DNA of 64,000 bases from Chryseobacterium gleum (lineage in GTDB: Bacteria; Bacteroidota; Bacteroidia; Flavobacteriales_D; Crocinitomicaceae), in NCBI GenBank assembly GCA_945897805.1, contig CAMDFX010000011.1, positions 1 through 64,000 of the forward strand, read 5' to 3'. Below the pieces are notes generated by a model. The model did no database searches and had not been told where the DNA came from. It saw only the letters and a program-made list of their open reading frames with translations. This document shows, piece after piece, positions 52,930 to 61,803 of the stretch (position 1 is its first letter; each line of letters starts with the position of its first letter). The position numbers and the translations under genes were made by a program.

Positions 52930-53964
52930 TTATTTTCTCCATTTATCGAGGTTGGTCGTCAAAGTTAACAGGTTATTGTAGCCCGCACTAGAATATATTA
53001 CAAAGCCATAATCTAAACTGAATCTTTTGAAATACAATCCAATTCCCGCTGAGAATCCTGCCAAACCTTGCTTGGAGGTTACGCTCATTTCTTGGCGTCT
53101 GTGATAATCGAAAGCAGTTCTGAAATGAATATTTTTAGATATTAGTATTTCAATTTGATAAGTAAAATGATGCGCTAATTTTTTTCCAAATCCAGCAATC
53201 TTGACCGGTATAGTATCACCTGTCAATTGGTCTACAGTTGGTTTCAGCGATGGGTCATTGTAGGTGAGATCCCAGATATTTAAATGATGTGCGAGTATCG
53301 AAAACCTAAATGGTGCATGTTTCAATTTATGCGAAATTCCTAATTGAAACTCTGTAGGTAAATTTGTTCTATTGTCTTTTGTGTAACTTTTGAATTGGTA
53401 TCCAGCATTTTTGACCAGCGCAGTAATTAATAAATTTGCTTTCTCTAATTCATAGGTTCCTGCCAAATCGATTGAGCCACCAAGAGAATTGTATCCAGCC
53501 AACTGAGAATAAATCAAATTTACATTTGCACCTACTGAAATTTGTGGATTCAATTGTTTTGCCATTCCAGCTCCCAAAATAAATTCACCTGGAGTAAATG
53601 TGCCTAGTGATGTGCCTGCTTCATCGCGCATTTCTTGCTTTCCATAATTAACATAGCGTAAAGATGCTCCTCCTGTAATTGAATTCTTAAAAGATCTGGC
53701 GTAATTAACCATCCCATAATTGATTCCTCCTGCCAATAATGCCTGGTTAAATCCAACATGGTTATGCATCTTTGAGTTATAAAGCGAAGGATTAGCAACA
53801 GTTAAATTTAAATCTTCGTCTTTAGCCGTAATAAAATCTCCACCAAGCGCTGCTGAGCGAGCGCTATATGTTAAATCCAATAATGCAAACGCAGTATTGC
53901 CGCCAATTTGAGTTAATGACAAAAAGGGAAGAATTAAAATTACAAGGAAACAGATTTTTTTCAT
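52930..53964 (-). CDS. porQ: Type IX secretion system protein PorQ
   Basis: 344 aa with signal peptide MKKICFLVILILPFLSLTQ. The mature start GGNTAFALLDLTYSARSAALGGDFIT and repeated barrel strands match PorQ, the outer-membrane partner of PorZ in the T9SS attachment complex. Located upstream of the barrel gene and cmk, as in other Bacteroidota. The T9SS core (PorU, PorV, PorZ) is not in this window. Confidence 0.9.
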   Translation of the reverse strand: MKKICFLVILILPFLSLTQIGGNTAFALLDLTYSARSAALGGDFITAKDEDLNLTVANPSLYNSKMHNHVGFNQALLAGGINYGMVNYARSFKNSITGGASLRYVNYGKQEMRDEAGTSLGTFTPGEFILGAGMAKQLNPQISVGANVNLIYSQLAGYNSLGGSIDLAGTYELEKANLLITALVKNAGYQFKSYTKDNRTNLPTEFQLGISHKLKHAPFRFSILAHHLNIWDLTYNDPSLKPTVDQLTGDTIPVKIAGFGKKLAHHFTYQIEILISKNIHFRTAFDYHRRQEMSVTSKQGLAGFSAGIGLYFKRFSLDYGFVIYSSAGYNNLLTLTTNLDKWRK

Positions 53965-54040
53965 GCTGTGATTCTTAACGCAAATTAAAGTATAATATTT
54001 CAGTCGATTATTATTTTTCGATATAACCTTGGTTGAATAT

Positions 54041-54538
54041 TCAAACTCTTTTCCCTAATTCAATTGCCTCCAGATTTTGAATTTTATCTCCTTCAATCTG
54101 AAATCTCAAAATTGTTTTAACTTGATGAAATCCTTTGAAACCACATGCGCCAGGATTCATCCACAACATGTCAAATTTGGGATCCATCTTTACCAATAAA
54201 ATGTGTGAATGTCCACAAATAAATAATTTAGGACTCTTTTCTAACAACGCATCGTGAGCAGGTTTGGAATATTTTCCTGGTTTTCCTGCAATGTGTGTGA
54301 TCAAAACATCTACTTTTTCACAAGTAAAACGATTGAATTCTGGTAATTCTTTTCTGATTTCATAATCGTCAATGTTGCCGTAAACGCCTCTCAATGGTTT
54401 AAAAGCTCGCAATTTATCTATCACATCTATCGACCCAACATCTCCAGCATGCCAAATCTCATCCACATCTTTGAAATATTCGTAAATTTTCGGATCAAGA
54501 AAACCATGTGTGTCTGAAAGTAAACCGATTTTTGTCAT
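54041..54538 (-). CDS. YfcE-like metallophosphoesterase
   Basis: 165 aa. Calcineurin-like motifs: LLSDTHGFLD, HAGDVGS, YGNIDDYEIR, ITHIAGKPGKY and FICGHSHIL. These are metal-ligand residues of the small YfcE/MJ0936 phosphodiesterase group. Natural substrate unknown. Confidence 0.92.
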   Translation of the reverse strand: MTKIGLLSDTHGFLDPKIYEYFKDVDEIWHAGDVGSIDVIDKLRAFKPLRGVYGNIDDYEIRKELPEFNRFTCEKVDVLITHIAGKPGKYSKPAHDALLEKSPKLFICGHSHILLVKMDPKFDMLWMNPGACGFKGFHQVKTILRFQIEGDKIQNLEAIELGKRV

Positions 54539-54633
54539 TTTTAAATGAAGGGTTTTTAATGCAAAGTAACTTCAAATTACTTTTGATTACTATTTCTTTA
54601 CCGTTTTTCTGCTTTAACTTGTTCTAAAACCTT

Positions 54634-54641
54634 TACTTTTG
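54634..54641 (+). promoter_or_regulatory. Putative -7 box of meaB
   Basis: TACTTTTG matches TAnnTTTG, 18 bp before the ATG at 54660. No -33 TTTG at normal spacing. Confidence 0.4.
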
Positions 54642-54659
54642 TTTAAAGAAGGTTGCTTT

Positions 54660-55694
54660 ATGGATAAGAAACACGTTGATTCTTGGTTGGAAAGTCGCAA
54701 AAATCGCAAGAAATCGGTTTTGCCTGAAATATTATTTGAAGGAATTAGAACTGGTGAGATTACTGCGCTTTCTGCTGCAATCACTTTGTTAGAAAGTACT
54801 AAGCCAGAAGATAAAAAAGCATCTAATCTCTTAATCCAAATGTGTTTGCCTTTTGCCGGAAATTCAATTCGTGTTGGAATTACTGGTGTTCCTGGAGTGG
54901 GGAAAAGTACTTTTATTGAGGCTTTTGGAATGAATTTAATCCAACAAGGCAAAAAGTTGGCTGTTTTGGCAATCGATCCTTCAAGTGGAAAAAGTGGTGG
55001 CTCTATTTTGGGCGATAAAACCAGAATGAACGAACTTTCCATGGCAAAAAATGCTTTTATCAGACCTTCGCCTGCTGGAAATTCTTTGGGCGGCGTTGCC
55101 AGAAAAACAAGGGAAAGTATTTTGCTTTGCGAAGCAGCAGGTTTTGATTACATTTTGGTTGAAACAGTCGGCGTTGGTCAATCTGAAACTGCTGTGCATT
55201 CAATGGTTGATTTTTTCTTGCTTCTAATGCTGGCCGGCGCAGGAGATGAATTGCAAGGCATCAAGCGTGGAATTATGGAAATGGCTGATGCACTTGTGAT
55301 TACAAAAGCTGATGGAGACAATGTCAAAAGGTCAAATTTGGCTCGCCAAGAATACCAAAATGCCATGCATCTTTTTCCTCCAAATAAAAATGGTTGGACG
55401 CCAAAATCTTTGACTTGCAGTTCTTTAGAAGGTAAAAGTATAGGGAAAATCGGTGATTTGATCTTTGAATTTATTGGTAAAACAAAGAACAATCAATTTT
55501 TTGACCACAGAAGACACGAGCAAGATCAGTTTTGGATGCATGAAACTTTGAAAGAATTGATATTAGCCGATTTCTTTGAGGATGATTCGCATCAAGAAGC
55601 AATTGCAATATTAGAAAAGCAAGTTGTAAAAGGTGAAATATCTTCTTTTGCTGCAGCAGAAGAATTATACAGACAATTTAAACAAAAATCATAG
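54660..55694 (+). CDS. meaB: Methylmalonyl-CoA mutase-associated GTPase MeaB
   Basis: 344 aa from the ATG at 54660; a TTG 21 bp upstream is inside the -7-like region. GTPase motifs: P-loop GITGVPGVGKSTFIEAFG (about 79-95), LAIDPSSGKSGGSILGDKTRM, VETVGVGQSE and TKADGDN. MeaB protects and reloads the B12-dependent methylmalonyl-CoA mutase. The mutase genes are not in this window. Its stop overlaps the GTG of the S4 gene by one base. Confidence 0.95.
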   Translation: MDKKHVDSWLESRKNRKKSVLPEILFEGIRTGEITALSAAITLLESTKPEDKKASNLLIQMCLPFAGNSIRVGITGVPGVGKSTFIEAFGMNLIQQGKKLAVLAIDPSSGKSGGSILGDKTRMNELSMAKNAFIRPSPAGNSLGGVARKTRESILLCEAAGFDYILVETVGVGQSETAVHSMVDFFLLLMLAGAGDELQGIKRGIMEMADALVITKADGDNVKRSNLARQEYQNAMHLFPPNKNGWTPKSLTCSSLEGKSIGKIGDLIFEFIGKTKNNQFFDHRRHEQDQFWMHETLKELILADFFEDDSHQEAIAILEKQVVKGEISSFAAAEELYRQFKQKS

Positions 55695-55912
55695 TGGAAA
55701 TAACCAAATTCAAAATCATAGGGGAATACATCGAGTTAATTCAATTGCTCAAAGCTATAGGAATTGCTTCCACTGGTGGCCATGCTAAAATGATTGTGGA
55801 TGAAGAAATGATTAGGAGAAATGGAGAGCTTGAAACTAGAAAACGCGCCAAATTAATTGCGGGTGATGTGATCGAAATTGAAGTCGAACAAATCAGAATT
55901 GAGTTAGAATAA
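55694..55912 (+). CDS. S4-domain RNA-binding protein (YbcJ-like)
   Basis: 72 aa starting at GTG that overlaps the meaB stop by one base. The S4-like alpha-L motif YIELIQLLKAIGIASTGGHAKMIV and ETRKRAKLIAGDVIEIE place it with the small YbcJ/YaaA RNA-binding proteins. Co-translated with meaB. Confidence 0.85.
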   Translation: MEITKFKIIGEYIELIQLLKAIGIASTGGHAKMIVDEEMIRRNGELETRKRAKLIAGDVIEIEVEQIRIELE

Positions 55913-55917
55913 ACAAT

Positions 55918-57258
55918 TTACCTCTTCTTTTTAGGTTTTTGTCCGCGCGTTTTGGGTTTACCATATTTGGCATGCATTTTTTCTTTCAAGCGAATTTTGT
56001 TGTTCACTTTTTTGTTTTTGTCCTTTTTCTCGTGAAACGCAGCGCCAACATTTTCTCTTTTTGGATTTTTGATTTGCACATTTGGCATCGTGATTTTAGG
56101 CATTTCATCATCCGTCAAGATTTCTGAAATTTCTAAATCAGCAGGCAAGGCTTCCATCGGAATTTTTTGCTGCATCAATTCCTCAATACTTTCTTGAAAT
56201 TTCTCTTCAAATGGACTAATCAATGTAATTGAAATTCCTTTTTGGTCATATCTTCCTGTTCGTCCGATTCTGTGAATGTAATTTTCAGGAACATCTGGCG
56301 TATCAAAATTAATCACATGCGTTACTTCAGAAATGTCCAATCCACGAGAAATGATATCTGTAGCAATGAGAATTCGATAAGTTCCGTCTTGAAAAAGTTT
56401 GACCGTATTGAATCGATTATTTTGTGCTTTGTTTGAGTGAATTACGCCGACTTCTCCTGGAAATACCACCTCTAATTCCTCAAACATTTTATCTGCTAAT
56501 TTCTTGCTTCCTGTAAAAATCAACACTTTATTAAGACCTTCTTCGGTTCCTAAAATGTAGTTTAATAAATTGATTTTTGTGTTGAAATTGGGAACGTGAT
56601 ACCCTTTTTGAATGATATTTTCAAGTGGTGTTCCTGTTGGTGCGGCTTCAATTTTTATCGGTGAAATGAAATATTCATCAATCAAAATTTCAATTTCTTC
56701 TGTGATTGTTGCAGAAAAAAGTAAACTTTGTTTTTTTTGCGGCAAAATATCTAAAATAGTGGTCAATTGTTTTCTAAATCCTAGATTTAAAGTTTCATCT
56801 ACTTCATCAATGACCAATCTTTTGATATGCTTTAAAGCTAAATCTCCTTTCAGCGCTAAATCCATCAATCGTCCGGGTGTTGCAACCAACACATCCAAAC
56901 CTTCAGCAATCTGAATTGCTTGTGTTTTGATATTTGCACCTCCATAAACGCCAACCGTTGTCACATTCATGTAACGCGTCAGTTTTTCAACCTCTTCCAC
57001 AATTTGTGCAACTAATTCTCTCGTTGGAACAATGATTAATATTTGAGGAAATCTTTCTTTTGAGAAATTCCATTGTCGCAAGCATGGCAGCAAATAAGCC
57101 AACGTTTTTCCAGTGCCGGTTTGCGCGATTCCTAGTACATCTTTTCCAGACATCATGATAGGGAAACCTTTGTGCTGGATTGTTGTAGGCTTTTCATATC
57201 CTAAGTCTTTCAGCGCGTTAAGTAAAGGTTTGGTGAGATTTAAATCCTCGAATGTCAT
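55918..57258 (-). CDS. DEAD-box RNA helicase with variant motif II (DEVD)
   Basis: 446 aa. Q motif (LGYEKPTTIQHKGFP), motif I AQTGTGKTLAYLLP, Ia PTRELVAQI, Ib VATPGRLMDL, III FSATIT, IV LIFTGSKK, V TDIISRGLDI and VI HRIGRTGRY are all present. Motif II reads VIDEVDETLNLGF where DEAD is usual, so the Ala is replaced by Val while both acidic residues remain. The basic C-terminus (KTRGQKPKKKR) is an RNA-binding tail. A minus-strand TACCTTTG box at 57282-57289 lies upstream. Confidence 0.93.
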   Translation of the reverse strand: MTFEDLNLTKPLLNALKDLGYEKPTTIQHKGFPIMMSGKDVLGIAQTGTGKTLAYLLPCLRQWNFSKERFPQILIIVPTRELVAQIVEEVEKLTRYMNVTTVGVYGGANIKTQAIQIAEGLDVLVATPGRLMDLALKGDLALKHIKRLVIDEVDETLNLGFRKQLTTILDILPQKKQSLLFSATITEEIEILIDEYFISPIKIEAAPTGTPLENIIQKGYHVPNFNTKINLLNYILGTEEGLNKVLIFTGSKKLADKMFEELEVVFPGEVGVIHSNKAQNNRFNTVKLFQDGTYRILIATDIISRGLDISEVTHVINFDTPDVPENYIHRIGRTGRYDQKGISITLISPFEEKFQESIEELMQQKIPMEALPADLEISEILTDDEMPKITMPNVQIKNPKRENVGAAFHEKKDKNKKVNNKIRLKEKMHAKYGKPKTRGQKPKKKR

Positions 57259-57397
57259 GATTTTTTTGCTTAAATTGAGTGCAAAGGTAAGCTTATTCTA
57301 TGAAAGTTTAAATTTTCCTTTTTTGAAAGATATTAAGTTGCTAAATTTCGCTGCAAACCAAATTATTTATGCAACTTTGTTATACTAATACAAGAAC

Positions 57398-58195
57398 ATG
57401 GAAATAATGTTAGTTTCTGCATATATTAGTGCAGTTATAATAGGAATCACTCTAGGCTTGATTGGTGGCGGTGGTTCAATATTGACAGTTCCAGTTTTTG
57501 TTTACCTTTTGAAATTAGATCCGCAGTTAGCGACTTCATATTCTTTGTTTGTAGTTGGAATCTCTTCTTTATTTGCTTCATTTCAGAACGCCAAAAGAAA
57601 GTTGATCAATTATAAAATTGGGTTAATTTTTGCTGCTCCAGCTTTAACAGTTGTCTATTTGATTCGAAAAGTATTGTTGCCACTGGTTCCAGAAAAAATG
57701 TTTCAAATTGGTGATTATATGGTTTTGAAATCTGTGCTAACCATGTACTTTTTTGCTTTCGTGATGCTTCTCGCCAGTTATTCAATGATCAAAGGGAGAA
57801 AAGAAGAAGTTGAAAAAAAAGACGAGAAATTCAATTATCCATTGCTTATTTTACAAGGATTGTTGGTTGGAATTGTTACTGGTTTAGTTGGAGCAGGAGG
57901 CGGATTTTTGATTATTCCAGCCTTGGTTTTTTTCGCTAAATTGCCAATGAAAGAAGCTGTTGCTACTTCCTTAATGGTTATTTCTATTAATTCCTTGATA
58001 GGATTTACAGGCGATTTACAGCATTTAACAATCGATTGGAAATTCTTGCTGGCTTTCTCTAGTTTGTCTATTTTGGGCATCTTTATCGGAATATTCCTGA
58101 ATTCCAAAATCAATGGTGTCAATCTTCGAAAAGGTTTCGGATGGTTTGTTTTGGCAATGGGGATTTTCATCATTCTGCAAGAAATTTTTAAATAA
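57398..58195 (+). CDS. TauE/SafE-family anion exporter
   Basis: 265 aa with eight predicted helices in two repeated halves. Each half has a glycine-rich loop: GLIGGGGSILTVPVFVYLL and GLVGAGGGFLIIPALVFFA, followed by ATSYSLFVVG and ATSLMVISINS. The family exports sulfite, sulfonates or other small anions. A CAACTTTG box lies upstream. Confidence 0.88.
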   Translation: MEIMLVSAYISAVIIGITLGLIGGGGSILTVPVFVYLLKLDPQLATSYSLFVVGISSLFASFQNAKRKLINYKIGLIFAAPALTVVYLIRKVLLPLVPEKMFQIGDYMVLKSVLTMYFFAFVMLLASYSMIKGRKEEVEKKDEKFNYPLLILQGLLVGIVTGLVGAGGGFLIIPALVFFAKLPMKEAVATSLMVISINSLIGFTGDLQHLTIDWKFLLAFSSLSILGIFIGIFLNSKINGVNLRKGFGWFVLAMGIFIILQEIFK

Positions 58196-58210
58196 ATTAG
58201 ATCAGGACAT

Positions 58211-58243
58211 AAAAAAAGCCAGTCACTATAACTGGCCTTTTTT
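58211..58243. terminator. Bidirectional terminator between the TauE-like gene and tig
   Basis: GCCAGT (58218-58223) pairs with ACTGGC (58231-58236), with A-run on the left and T-run on the right between convergent genes. Confidence 0.88.
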
Positions 58244-58266
58244 GCAATTTATTTTACCTCAATTTT

Positions 58267-59619
58267 TTACTTTGAAGCAATTTCTATGAATTCATCGTAT
58301 GAAACATATTTATCAGTCAGTTTTACAGTGCTTTTAAAGTATTCAGTCAATCTTGATTCAGCCAGCATATCATAAACTCTTGCTGATTCTTCTTTGTTTG
58401 TCAAAACTTGCACTGCAGATTGAGTCAATTCTTTGTCCTCTGGTGCAGGAATTCCATATTGAGCATATTGATTGACCAATAAATTTTTAGTAAATTCTAA
58501 TGCTTCTGCTTGGTCAACTTTCAAGTTGTTTGCTTTGAAAATATGCCCTTGAATCAATTGCCATTTCATGCTTTTTTCGTAATTCTCAAATTGAGATTCG
58601 ATTTCTTCCATGGTGATTGGCTTTTCATTTGACAATAAAATCCATCTTTTTAAAAATTCTGTTGGCAAATCTACTTTGGTGTTTGCAATCAAACTGTCGT
58701 AAATTGAACGGGTCAATAAACGATCAGAGTCATTTGCAAACATGGCTTCTAAATCTTTCGAAATGCGTTCTTTCAGCTCTTTGTCTGATGTAATTGTGCC
58801 TTCACCAAATAACTTATCAAACAATTCTTGGTTCAATTCAGCCAATTCCATTTGACGAATTTCATTGATTGTCATTTGAAATTTATCTGAAATGTTTTCT
58901 AATTCGACTTCAGTGATTCCAAGCATTGCAGCAGTGTCTTTTCCACCTCTTGAAACGTGGGTAGGATTTACAATTACCTTGTCTCCAATTTTTGCATCTG
59001 TCAAGGCATTTTTAGCATCTTTATTTTCAACAAATTCCATTGAAATCGTTGAAGAATGCATAATTCCTCCTTCTTTGATAGAATCGTCAGCGTTTAATTC
59101 TACAAACTGAGCTAAAATCATGTCTTTGTCAGCTACTTTTTCAGAAGCAACCAACTTTCCGTATCGACGACGCAAATCGTCAATTTGTTTATTTATCAAT
59201 TCATCATCGATTTTCACTTTCGTGTAATCAAATTTGTCTTTCGAACTTAAGGTAACTCTAACTTCTGGTGCCAAGCCAATTTCGTACGTAAATTCAAAAT
59301 CTCCAGGATTATTGAAATCACCTTTTACTTCAATGTTATCTTTTGGAATTGGATTCCCTAAAATTTCAATTTTATTGTCATTTACATAGCCAAAAAGTGA
59401 ATCGCTGACCATCTTATTTAATTCTTCAGCCAATAGTGCTTTGCCATATTGCTTTTGAATCATTCCCATTGGAACTTTTCCAGGACGAAATCCGGGAATT
59501 TTTGCTTGTTTTCTATGTTTTTCTAAAGCAGAATTGACTTTAGACTGGTAATCAGCAGGTGCTATTTGAACTTTCAACAAAGCACTCATCGCGTTTACGT
59601 CTTCACGAATTACGTTCAT
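58267..59619 (-). CDS. tig: Trigger factor
   Basis: 450 aa. Ribosome-binding N-terminus with the conserved KIPGFRPGKVPMGMIQKQYG, a PPIase middle domain and a long helical C-terminal chaperone domain. It binds nascent chains at the ribosome exit. It starts only 25 bases after a terminator for the upstream tRNA-Leu. Confidence 0.95.
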   Translation of the reverse strand: MNVIREDVNAMSALLKVQIAPADYQSKVNSALEKHRKQAKIPGFRPGKVPMGMIQKQYGKALLAEELNKMVSDSLFGYVNDNKIEILGNPIPKDNIEVKGDFNNPGDFEFTYEIGLAPEVRVTLSSKDKFDYTKVKIDDELINKQIDDLRRRYGKLVASEKVADKDMILAQFVELNADDSIKEGGIMHSSTISMEFVENKDAKNALTDAKIGDKVIVNPTHVSRGGKDTAAMLGITEVELENISDKFQMTINEIRQMELAELNQELFDKLFGEGTITSDKELKERISKDLEAMFANDSDRLLTRSIYDSLIANTKVDLPTEFLKRWILLSNEKPITMEEIESQFENYEKSMKWQLIQGHIFKANNLKVDQAEALEFTKNLLVNQYAQYGIPAPEDKELTQSAVQVLTNKEESARVYDMLAESRLTEYFKSTVKLTDKYVSYDEFIEIASK

Positions 59620-59643
59620 TTCAATTTGTTTTAATTACTGTAA

Positions 59644-59676
59644 ACAAAAAATGGCATAAGTTGTCTTACACCATTT
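59644..59676 (-). terminator. Terminator of tRNA-Leu, just before tig
   Basis: Read leftward, AAATGGTGTAAG pairs with CTTATGCCATTT (12 pairs with two G-T wobbles, loop ACAA) and is followed by six T. It sits between tRNA-Leu and tig, so tig may depend on read-through or its own promoter. Confidence 0.75.
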
Positions 59677-59683
59677 AATCAAG

Positions 59684-59765
59684 TACAGATGGAGAGACTC
59701 GAACTCTCACACCTCGCGGCACTAGATCCTAAGTCTAGCGTGTCTACCAATTCCACCACATCTGC
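59684..59765 (-). tRNA. tRNA-Leu (anticodon UAG)
   Basis: 82 nt on the minus strand. Acceptor GCAGATG pairs with CATCTGT, with a G-U at the end and discriminator A. The anticodon loop CTTAGGA gives UAG. A long variable arm (class II) and a normal T loop (TTCGAGT) are present. The CCA is not encoded. Confidence 0.95.
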
Positions 59766-60088
59766 AAGTTAAATTTAAGTTCTAAAAGTACGATAACTTT
59801 TTTTAAATTTATTTCAAAACCACCCTAAAATGGTGCGCAAAGATAATGAATATTTTATTGATACCAAGAATTTCAGGGTTTTTTTAGATTCTCAAATTTT
59901 TTAGTTCAAAACTTTTTTAACAATTTAATACATATAGTGAAAATAGTTATTCATTAAATCAGATATTTAGCAAGGTAAATATTACTTTTTAGGGACAATC
60001 CAATTGATTTTCATTTTGTGGAAAAAAAACGATTTTTTAAACTGAAAGACATTTAAAATCGCTGTAACTTTGTATAAATTAAAATAAC
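59766..60088. other. Gene-free AT-rich stretch before the flavin reductase gene
   Basis: Very AT-rich with no reading frame. It holds the predicted tRNA-Leu promoter at 59838-59867 and, near its right end, TAACTTTG at 60065-60072, a -7-like box 16 bp before the ATG of the flavin reductase gene. No repeat or RNA structure beyond these is seen. Confidence 0.7.
59838..59867 (-). promoter_or_regulatory. Putative promoter of tRNA-Leu
   Basis: On the minus strand TTG (59865-59867), a 19-bp spacer and TATCTTTG (59838-59845), matching the Bacteroidota consensus. It lies about 72 bp before the tRNA, giving a leader that processing would remove. Confidence 0.55.
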
Positions 60089-60982
60089 ATGATTCATTTA
60101 GATCCAAAAGAATTGCCAATTCCTCGCTTGCACCAGCTTTTACTTGGTGCTATTGGTCCAAGGCCAATTGCTTTTGCTTCTACTGTTGATGCTGAAGGGA
60201 ATCATAATCTTTCTCCGTTTAGCTTTTTCAACGTTTTCAGCGCGAATCCACCAATTTTGATTTTTTCGCCAGCTAGAAATGGGAGAACAAATACAACCAA
60301 AGACACTTACAATAATGTAAAAGTTGTTCCTGAAGTTGTAATTAATGTAGTGAATTACGATATCGTTCAGCAAATGAGCTTGAGCAGTTCTCCATATGCA
60401 CCCAACGAAGATGAATTTATTAAAGCAGGTTTTACTGCACTAGACTCAGATTTGATCAAACCCAAAAGAGTGGGGGAGTCGCCTGTTCAATTTGAATGTA
60501 AAGTGATAGAAGTGAAAGAATTGGGGACTGAAGGCGGTGCAGGAAATTTAGTGATTTGCGAGGTGGTAAAAATTCACATCGCTGAAGAGATCATGGATGA
60601 AAAAGGATTGATAGATCAGCATAAAATCAATCTGGTTGCCAGAATGGGAGGCAATTGGTACTGTCATGCAAATGAAGATTCCATGTTTGAAATTGCGAAA
60701 CCTATTACAACAATCGGAATTGGGTTTGATAATTTACCGCATGATGTTAAATCATCAGCAGTACTTTCCGGAAATGATTTGGGATTGCTTGCAGGAGTGG
60801 AGGCCTTACCAGACGAAACAAAAGTAAATGAATTTAAATTGTTGGAGTTAAGTGAAATATTCTTATCTTTAGATGGCAAAGGGGAAGATTTAGAACTTGC
60901 TCTTCACCAACATGCGAAGGCGTTATTGGCTGAAAATAAAATAGATGAAGCGTGGTTAACCTTGCTTTCATTCAATGATTAA
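60089..60982 (+). CDS. Flavin reductase family protein
   Basis: 297 aa. FMN-binding split barrel: AIGPRPIAFASTVDAEGNHNLSPFSFFNVFSANPPI, NTTKDTYNNV and SPVQFECKVIEVKELG. It reduces or carries FMN in a two-component oxygenase or related system. The C-terminal 90 residues form an extra helical part. TAACTTTG lies 16 bp upstream. Confidence 0.88.
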   Translation: MIHLDPKELPIPRLHQLLLGAIGPRPIAFASTVDAEGNHNLSPFSFFNVFSANPPILIFSPARNGRTNTTKDTYNNVKVVPEVVINVVNYDIVQQMSLSSSPYAPNEDEFIKAGFTALDSDLIKPKRVGESPVQFECKVIEVKELGTEGGAGNLVICEVVKIHIAEEIMDEKGLIDQHKINLVARMGGNWYCHANEDSMFEIAKPITTIGIGFDNLPHDVKSSAVLSGNDLGLLAGVEALPDETKVNEFKLLELSEIFLSLDGKGEDLELALHQHAKALLAENKIDEAWLTLLSFND

Positions 60983-61025
60983 ATAGAATAACAAACAACA
61001 AGTAATAACTTTAAAAATATAAATT

Positions 61026-61421
61026 ATGTTTAAACTGACAGGAACTTTAAAAGTGTTAAATCCAACCGTACAAGTATCTGAAAAATTCTCAAAGCGTGAA
61101 TTTGTAATAACTGAATCTTCTAGTATGTACCCGCAAGATATTCAATTTCAACTAACACAAGATAAATGTTCTATGTTAGATGGATATAATATCAACGATC
61201 AAATTGATGTTTCTTTCAATTTACGTGGTCGCGAATGGACAAGTCCTCAAGGTGAAGTAAAATATTTCAATTCATTAGATGCATGGAGAATTGACAGAGC
61301 AGGTGCAAATGCCGGTTCTGGAATGCCAGCTTCTGGTCCTTCGGCAATGAATTTAGCACCAGTTACTGCTGCCACAGCTGAAATGACAATGGAAAAAGCG
61401 GACGACGATTTGCCTTTCTGA
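61026..61421 (+). CDS. DUF3127 protein with SSB-like acidic C-terminal tip
   Basis: 131 aa, OB-fold-like N-terminus (LTGTLKVLNPTVQVSEKFSKREFVIT, DVSFNLRGREWTSPQGEVKYF) of the DUF3127 family. A Gly/Ala/Pro-rich linker leads to the end KADDDLPF, which closely resembles the DDDIPF tail by which bacterial SSB recruits partner proteins. It may be a single-stranded nucleic-acid-binding relative using the same docking tail; that is inferred from the motif. Confidence 0.85.
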   Translation: MFKLTGTLKVLNPTVQVSEKFSKREFVITESSSMYPQDIQFQLTQDKCSMLDGYNINDQIDVSFNLRGREWTSPQGEVKYFNSLDAWRIDRAGANAGSGMPASGPSAMNLAPVTAATAEMTMEKADDDLPF

Positions 61422-61439
61422 TTAGCAGATAAATTCTTT

Positions 61440-61466
61440 CAAAGCCACGTTTTTCGTGGCTTTTTT
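61440..61466 (+). terminator. Terminator after the DUF3127 gene
   Basis: AAAGCCACG (61441-61449) pairs with CGTGGCTTT (61455-61463), followed by a T-run. Confidence 0.9.
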
Positions 61467-61469
61467 TGT

Positions 61470-61803
61470 TTTAAATAATTTAGGTTTTAAACCAAAACGG
61501 TCAACTCTATTTAGGAATCAAAAGTCTAATAAATATCCATCGAACTTTGGTTTTTTAATATTTTAAGAGCCAAGCTTCGTAAATGTAAGACTTGAATGTT
61601 CTTTGTAGCTTCTGAATGTTGCATAGAATATGATAACTTTAGGAAATCAGAAGTCTTAAAATCTTAATATCCTAAAATCTTAATATCTAATAAGTTTATT
61701 GTCTCAAGTCTAATATCTCAAGTCTAATATCTCAAGTCTAATGTCTAAAGTCTAAAGTCTAATGTCTAAAGTCTAATATCCTAGGTCTAAAGACTAATAG
61801 CTC
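61470..61803. repeat. Low-complexity AGTCTAA-type intergenic repeat region
   Basis: No gene. From about 61650 the sequence is made of imperfect tandem units such as TCTAATATCTCAAG and AGTCTAATGTCTAA, continuing to 61799. CCTAAAATCTTAATATC (61671-61687) is shared exactly with 11247-11263. Such tracts are common intergenic filler in flavobacteria. Confidence 0.75.
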
